Assembly: GCF_014646095.1 (NCBI RefSeq)
Contig: NZ_BMMU01000001.1
Location: 310,001-374,000 of the forward strand
Origin: Streptomyces lacrimifluminis
GTDB taxonomy: Bacteria > Actinomycetota > Actinomycetes > Streptomycetales > Streptomycetaceae
Direction of reading: 5' to 3'
Length of the DNA: 64,000 nt
The translations under genes were made by a program, and so were the position numbers. This document shows positions 60,026 through 64,000 of this stretch, one piece after another; within the stretch, counting starts at the first letter, position 1; each line of letters starts with the position of its first letter. The notes under the pieces are model-generated. The model had not been told where the DNA came from and did no database searches. It saw only the letters and a program-made list of their open reading frames with translations.

Positions 60026-60922
60026 ATGTCCTCTCAGCGCGTCAGCCGCAAGTCGCTACGTGTGGCCTCGGCCCTGACCCTGCTCACTGCCGGGCTGACC
60101 GCCCTGATCGCGCAGCCCGCCTCCGCCGCGGTACCGGAGGCCCGGGTGGTGCTCGGCTACACAGGCGAATTCTTCTACGATGCCGCGCCCGGTCAGACCA
60201 ACAAGCTGACCGTCACAACGTCGGGGACCAACGGCTGGAGATACACCTACGTCATCGACGACGTGGTCCCGGTCGACATCGCCATGAGCGATGGTCACTG
60301 CACCCGCCCTGACAGTGCGGACCTCACCAGGGTCTCCTGCACGAACATCTTCGAGCGCGGGGGCGATGGGTTGTCCATGGATCTCGGCGACGGCAACGAC
60401 ACGATCACCGCCAACAACACCACCGGCCAGACCAACTACCAGGTTGAGATCGAACTGGGCCCCGGAAATGACAGGGCGGCCGAGATCGGCAGTGTCGGCG
60501 GCAACTACATCCAGGGCGGCAAGGGCGACGACACCGTCACGGCGGGTTCCGACTCATCCGTCGACGCCGGGGACGGCAACGACACCGTCCACATCGGTGC
60601 CCAGTCCTGGGTGAGGGGCCAGAACGGCGTCGACAAGCTCTACGCCGACGGCGTCGACAGCCATGCCGACGGGGGCACGGGCAACGACTTCGTCTACGGC
60701 GGCGCGGGCCACCAGACCCTGTGGGGCGGGGACGCCAACGACACGGTGCGCGGCGGCACCGGAGACGACACGATCTACGGCGGCCCCGGCAACGACATCC
60801 TCTACGGCAACAGCGGCAACGACACGATCCAGGGCAACAGCGGCAACGACAAGGTCTACGGCGGCCCCGGCAAGGACACTCTCACGGGCGGCCCCGGCCG
60901 CAACGTCGTCCGCCAGGACTGA
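60026..60922 (+). CDS. Exported RTX-like calcium-binding repeat protein
   Basis: 298 residues from ATG 60026 (CGGAGG upstream). Signal peptide about 1-35 (LTLLTAGLTALIAQPASAA). The C-terminal half has nine-residue G-G-x-G-N-D-x-Ile/Leu-type repeats (GGTGNDFVYGG, GGTGDDTIYGGPGNDILYG, NSGNDTIQGN), the RTX beta-roll that folds with Ca2+. No protease or lipase domain. Surface or extracellular; role unknown, transported by Sec rather than a type I system as its signal peptide shows. Confidence 0.75.
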   Translation: MSSQRVSRKSLRVASALTLLTAGLTALIAQPASAAVPEARVVLGYTGEFFYDAAPGQTNKLTVTTSGTNGWRYTYVIDDVVPVDIAMSDGHCTRPDSADLTRVSCTNIFERGGDGLSMDLGDGNDTITANNTTGQTNYQVEIELGPGNDRAAEIGSVGGNYIQGGKGDDTVTAGSDSSVDAGDGNDTVHIGAQSWVRGQNGVDKLYADGVDSHADGGTGNDFVYGGAGHQTLWGGDANDTVRGGTGDDTIYGGPGNDILYGNSGNDTIQGNSGNDKVYGGPGKDTLTGGPGRNVVRQD

Positions 60923-60954
60923 CACCGGCATCCCGCCCGCCCGACGCCCGGCCC

Positions 60955-60972
60955 CCGTCCCGCCGGGGACGG
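60955..60972 (+). terminator. Hairpin after the RTX-like gene
   Basis: CCGTCCC gccg GGGACGG, 7-bp stem with a 4-base loop, 33 bases past the stop at 60922. Confidence 0.5.
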
Positions 60973-61051
60973 ACCCCGCACCGGAGTACGATGATCCGAC
61001 CCCCGGCGGAGGACCCGGCGGCGGGTTCCGTTGCTGAGGAGATGCGTGACC

Positions 61052-61615
61052 GTGGCTGCCCGACGGCTTCCCTCATCGGTCTGGGTCACCGGTCTGACCT
61101 TGGGCGCGGTCGCCGCGGTCACCGTACTGGCGGTGAAGGCCGAGCAGGGTCCGCAGCCCCACGCCACCGCCGCCGCCAAACCCAGCGCGTCGGCCTCGGC
61201 GAAGCCCTCCGCCAAGCCCAGCCAGGCCGCCGAGGCGGCCGTGCCGGACGGCTCGGGGACCGGACGGCGGGTCGTCTACTCGCTCGGCCAGAAGCGGGTC
61301 TGGCTCATCGACGCGAGCGACCAGTCCCGCCGCACGTTCGCGGTGTGGCCGGGCTCGGTGAGCCCGGACCCGGGGACGTACACGGTGTCCAAGCGCACCG
61401 ACGCCCTCACGGGCTCGGACGGCGTCCAGATCGAGCACGTCGTGTATTTCGCCGCCAAGTCCGGGGTGAACATCGCGTTCTCCAACGCGCTCGACGGCTC
61501 GTCGCCTCCGCCGGTGTCGGGGACACAGACCGGCGGTATCCGGATGAAGGTCGCGGACGGGGACGCTGTCTGGGCCTTCGGCTCCGCGGGGACCACGGTC
61601 ACGGTGGTCGAATAG
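61052..61615 (+). CDS. Degenerate YkuD-like (L,D-transpeptidase fold) exported protein
   Basis: 187 residues from GTG 61052, with AGGAGA nine bases upstream; a GTG at 61046 is too close to that site. Membrane anchor at about 8-30, Ser/Ala/Lys/Pro-rich linker, then a YkuD-like domain: RVVYSLGQKRVWLIDASDQS ... SPDPGTYTVSKRT ... TGGIRMKVADGDAVWAFGSA. The canonical SHGC(I/V)R active site is TGGIR here, with Gly in place of the nucleophilic Cys. It may thus bind peptidoglycan or regulate without catalysis. Monocistronic. Confidence 0.6.
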   Translation: MAARRLPSSVWVTGLTLGAVAAVTVLAVKAEQGPQPHATAAAKPSASASAKPSAKPSQAAEAAVPDGSGTGRRVVYSLGQKRVWLIDASDQSRRTFAVWPGSVSPDPGTYTVSKRTDALTGSDGVQIEHVVYFAAKSGVNIAFSNALDGSSPPPVSGTQTGGIRMKVADGDAVWAFGSAGTTVTVVE

Positions 61616-61735
61616 CCGACGGCTGCTGCCGCGGTCGCGGGTCCCCTCACCTCTGCGGCGGGCGGGCCCGACCGGCACGGACAACGACGGTTTCGCTCCC
61701 GCCTGTTACGCGGAGAAGAAGCGACTGTCCTGACC

Positions 61736-61761
61736 GGATTCCGGGGTCGGATTCCGGGGTC
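61736..61761. repeat. 13-bp tandem repeat
   Basis: Two abutting copies of GGATTCCGGGGTC (61736-61748, 61749-61761), followed by another partial copy at 61774. Precedes the terminator hairpin. Confidence 0.7.
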
Positions 61762-61777
61762 GATCCTGGTGCCGGAT

Positions 61778-61813
61778 TCCGGGAACGGGCCCATTCCCAT
61801 TCCCGTTCCCGGA
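61778..61813. terminator. Bidirectional terminator hairpin
   Basis: 12-bp perfect inverted repeat TCCGGGAACGGG / CCCGTTCCCGGA with a 12-base loop between the convergent YkuD-like and DUF2165 genes. Confidence 0.7.
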
Positions 61814-61831
61814 GAGACGCGGGTGTGTTCC

Positions 61832-62386
61832 TCAGTCGGTGGACTTCGCGGCGGAGGCCGGTGAGGGCGCGCCCATCGGCAGGTGGATCACCAGCAGCAC
61901 CACCCCGCTCAGCGTGAACACGCGCGTCGCCGCGTCCAGCCCGTTCCAGTCGTCCGACTGCCACATGGCGAACCACTCGCCGCCGATCGCGATGAAACCG
62001 GCGCCGAACAGCAGCATCAGCATCAGCAGGCCGTACGTCGAGATGCGCCGTGCCTGTTCGAGGTCGCGGCGGACCCACAGCCAGGTGGCGCCGATGAGGA
62101 CGCACGCGGCGAGCGTCTCCCACACGATGATCGCCACGTACGCGGTGTCCTGGAGGCCCTCGGACGTGATGGCCCGCCACATCAGATCGTCGTCCTTGAA
62201 CGTGGTGTCCATCGCGAGGACATGGCGCACGAACTGCTGGTTCGAGTCGAAGTCGGTGATGTTGCCGAGCGCCACCAGGGCGATGTAGAGCGCGACCGTC
62301 GCCGTCAGCAGGGTCGCGGCGAGGGTGAGCGCGGTGTGGGAGGGCCGGGCGGTACGGGTGGGGTGGGGGGTACCTGTCGTGGTCAT
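61832..62386 (-). CDS. DUF2165 family membrane protein
   Basis: 184 residues from ATG 62386. Four transmembrane helices (about 20-45 LAATLLTATVALYIALVALG, 75-100, 115-140 YGLLMLMLLFGAGFIAIGGE, 150-170). The loop FDSNQQFVRHVLAMDTTFKD is typical of DUF2165. An inner-membrane protein of unknown function, widely distributed in proteobacteria and actinobacteria. Confidence 0.8.
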   Translation of the reverse strand: MTTTGTPHPTRTARPSHTALTLAATLLTATVALYIALVALGNITDFDSNQQFVRHVLAMDTTFKDDDLMWRAITSEGLQDTAYVAIIVWETLAACVLIGATWLWVRRDLEQARRISTYGLLMLMLLFGAGFIAIGGEWFAMWQSDDWNGLDAATRVFTLSGVVLLVIHLPMGAPSPASAAKSTD

Positions 62387-62507
62387 GAGGTAACCCTATG
62401 GAACGGCCCGGTCGCCGTCTCCCCGCCCCTGCCCGGGAGTTGAGCCAGACTGAAGGGCGCCCCGACCAGGCACCCCCAGACAGGCCACGACACGAGGAGA
62501 CGTACGG

Positions 62508-64000
62508 ATGGCTCAGGCCCCGCGGCAGTCGATGCGGCAGCTGATCGAGCAGCGCAGACACGCCGGGTTCGTCGCCCGGCTCGCCGAACGGGCCGCGTTC
62601 CGAGCCAACTTCGATCTGCCGCCGGACGACGAACGCCACCGCTTCCGCTTCCATGTGCACGGCAACGCCGGCGTCGGGAAGACCTTCCTGGTACGGGAGT
62701 TGGAGAAGCAGGCCAAGGAACGCGGCGCGCTCACCGCGTACGTCGACGAGGGCGCCGGCAGCGTCCCGGAGGCACTGGTGGTGATGTGCCGTCAGTTCGC
62801 GGCCCAGGGGCGGCGGTTCAAGGAGCTGGAACGGCTGCTCGCGGCCCACCGGGAGCGACGGCACGAGGCGGAGTCCGCCGTCGCGAGCCTCGAACCGCAG
62901 CCCGAGGGCCCTTCGGCCGGCAGTCTGACGGCCGCCCGGATCGGCCTCGTCGGCGCCGGACTCATCCCGGTCGTCGGACCGTTCGCCGGCGCCCTCGACG
63001 CCGACCGGATCGCCCAGGGCGCCGACCGGGTACGGGCCGGGATCGCCGCCCGGCTGCGCAACCAGGACGACGTACAGCTCGTCCTGGCGCCCGAGCGCGC
63101 CCTCACCCCGGTGCTGCTCGCCGAGCTGGACGACATCTGCGCCGCCGTGCCCTGGATCGTCCTGTTCCTCGACACGTACGAGCGCACCGGCCCGTTCCTC
63201 GACGGCTGGCTGCACGACATCATGACCACCGATCGCTACGGCGACCTCTCCTTCCCCGCCAACCTCGTCCTCGTCACCGCAGGTCAACGCCCCTTCGACA
63301 CCGGGCGCTGGGGCGGCTTCGCCGACTTCGTGACCGAGGTGCCGCTCGGACCGTTCACCGAGGCCGAGACGCGTGGACTGCTCGCGGACAAGGGGGTGAC
63401 GGACGAGCCGGTCGTCGCGGAGGTGCTGCGGCTCACCGGCGGGCTGCCGGTGCTGGTGTCGACCCTCGCCGAGGCCCGCCCCACCGACCCGGACGGCATC
63501 GGCGACCCGAGCGCGACCGCCGTAGGACGGTTCCTCAAGTGGGAGACCGACCCGGTACGCCAGGCCGCCGCCCTCGCCTGCGCCCTGCCCCGGCGCCTGG
63601 ACGCGGACATCTTCCGGGCCGTCCTCCCGGCTTCCGCTTCCGGGCAGGCGCGGGACGACACCGAACTCGACCTGCTGTTCGCGTGGTTGAGGGCGTTGCC
63701 GTTCGTGAGCGACCGAGGCGACCGCATCCAGTACCACGACGTCGTACGCGCCCCCATGCTCCGACTCCAGCGGCACCGCTCCCCGCGCCGCTGGGCCGAG
63801 CAGCACACCGGCCTCGCCGACACCTTCGCCCGGTGGCGCACCGAGGCCGAAGTACCGCTTCCCGCCGACGAGTTGTGGGCCACGGAGGAGTGGCGGGAGC
63901 TACGGCTCGCGGAGTCGTACCACCTGCTGTGCGCGTCCCCCCGTACCGCCCTGCCCGTCGTCCTGCGGGACGTCGTCGAAGCCTGTGACCACGGGGCGGT
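62508..64000 (+). CDS. STAND/NTPase-type ATP-binding protein (truncated by window end)
   Basis: Open from ATG 62508 (GAGGAGA seven bases upstream) to the end of the window, at least 497 residues. Walker A in HVHGNAGVGKTFLVREL (residues about 48-62), Walker B-like WIVLFLDTYE, and LVLVTAGQRP. A hydrophobic segment AARIGLVGAGLIPVVGPFAG near 145-165 interrupts the fold. The C-terminal part looks helical (NACHT/STAND-type winged helix). It probably acts as a signal-sensing NTPase; partner and downstream repeats are out of view. Confidence 0.7.
   Translation, partial: MAQAPRQSMRQLIEQRRHAGFVARLAERAAFRANFDLPPDDERHRFRFHVHGNAGVGKTFLVRELEKQAKERGALTAYVDEGAGSVPEALVVMCRQFAAQGRRFKELERLLAAHRERRHEAESAVASLEPQPEGPSAGSLTAARIGLVGAGLIPVVGPFAGALDADRIAQGADRVRAGIAARLRNQDDVQLVLAPERALTPVLLAELDDICAAVPWIVLFLDTYERTGPFLDGWLHDIMTTDRYGDLSFPANLVLVTAGQRPFDTGRWGGFADFVTEVPLGPFTEAETRGLLADKGVTDEPVVAEVLRLTGGLPVLVSTLAEARPTDPDGIGDPSATAVGRFLKWETDPVRQAAALACALPRRLDADIFRAVLPASASGQARDDTELDLLFAWLRALPFVSDRGDRIQYHDVVRAPMLRLQRHRSPRRWAEQHTGLADTFARWRTEAEVPLPADELWATEEWRELRLAESYHLLCASPRTALPVVLRDVVEACDHGA

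Noticed and set aside
1..64000. tRNA or rRNA genes
   Set aside because: No TYC-loop-like or conserved rRNA stretches were recognised by eye.

Overview
This window is from a high-GC actinobacterium, almost certainly a Streptomyces. The evidence is GC-rich codon third positions, many GTG/TTG starts, GTGA/ATGA stop-start overlaps, an AfsR/AfsS pair, an F420 cofactor gene (FO synthase), several RsbW-like ATPases, an XRE-DUF5753/DUF397 pair and many twin-arginine or Sec-exported proteins. No rRNA, tRNA, CRISPR array or intact insertion sequence was seen. The left end (1-1050) is a graveyard: a partial gene end, an AraC-type regulator fragment and an IS3-type transposase fragment.

Layout. 1-2.5 kb: gene remnants and an exported vanadium-haloperoxidase-like protein. 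2.6-7.7 kb: a leftward operon (thiolase-like, Zn-ribbon/OB-fold, enoyl-CoA hydratase, epoxide hydrolase) divergent from a FadD3-like acyl-CoA ligase. 7.8-9.8 kb: a CsbD-like lysine-rich protein and a four-gene GTGA-coupled operon (RHH antitoxin, Fic-like toxin, 57-aa protein, RsbW-like ATPase). 9.9-13.4 kb: afsS and afsR, global regulators of secondary metabolism. 13.6-14.8 kb: an amidohydrolase. 15.1-19.2 kb: a vWA / PP2C / kinase-HhH triad of the TerY-P type. 19.4-28.4 kb: LLM oxidoreductases, an SDR, a D-aminoacylase-like amidohydrolase and an aldehyde dehydrogenase, interrupted by a LuxR regulator and two exported proteins of unknown function. 28.5-31.0 kb: MEDS-ATPase, STAS and STAS-ANTAR regulators. 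31.1-43.2 kb: a divergent pair of giant exported proteins (DNRLRE/FG-GAP and RHS toxin) with a candidate immunity gene. 43.4-46.5 kb: XRE/DUF397, a frameshifted ATPase, and a RelE/XRE toxin-antitoxin cassette flanked by a decayed copy of that ATPase. 46.5-53.4 kb: a Ddn-type F420 reductase family protein, an EEP hydrolase, a PHP phosphoesterase, an LLM enzyme and fbiC. 53.5-64 kb: a spermidine-synthase-like membrane protein, an alpha/beta hydrolase, an ECF sigma operon, a GH43/AbfB arabinosidase-like enzyme, an RTX-like Ca-binding protein, a degenerate YkuD-like protein, a DUF2165 protein and a truncated STAND-type ATPase.

The most striking feature is a 15-bp inverted repeat, consensus CTGACGnnnCGTCAG. 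It occurs seven times, each in the promoter of one of the scattered CoA-ester/oxidoreductase genes between 6 and 24 kb. It is not seen at the unrelated genes between them. This suggests one regulator, not encoded here, controlling a dispersed catabolic regulon: ligase, hydratase, thiolase, two LLM oxidoreductases, SDR, ALDH and two amidohydrolases. Its substrate is unknown. The FadD3-like ligase hints at a polycyclic or terpenoid carboxylate.
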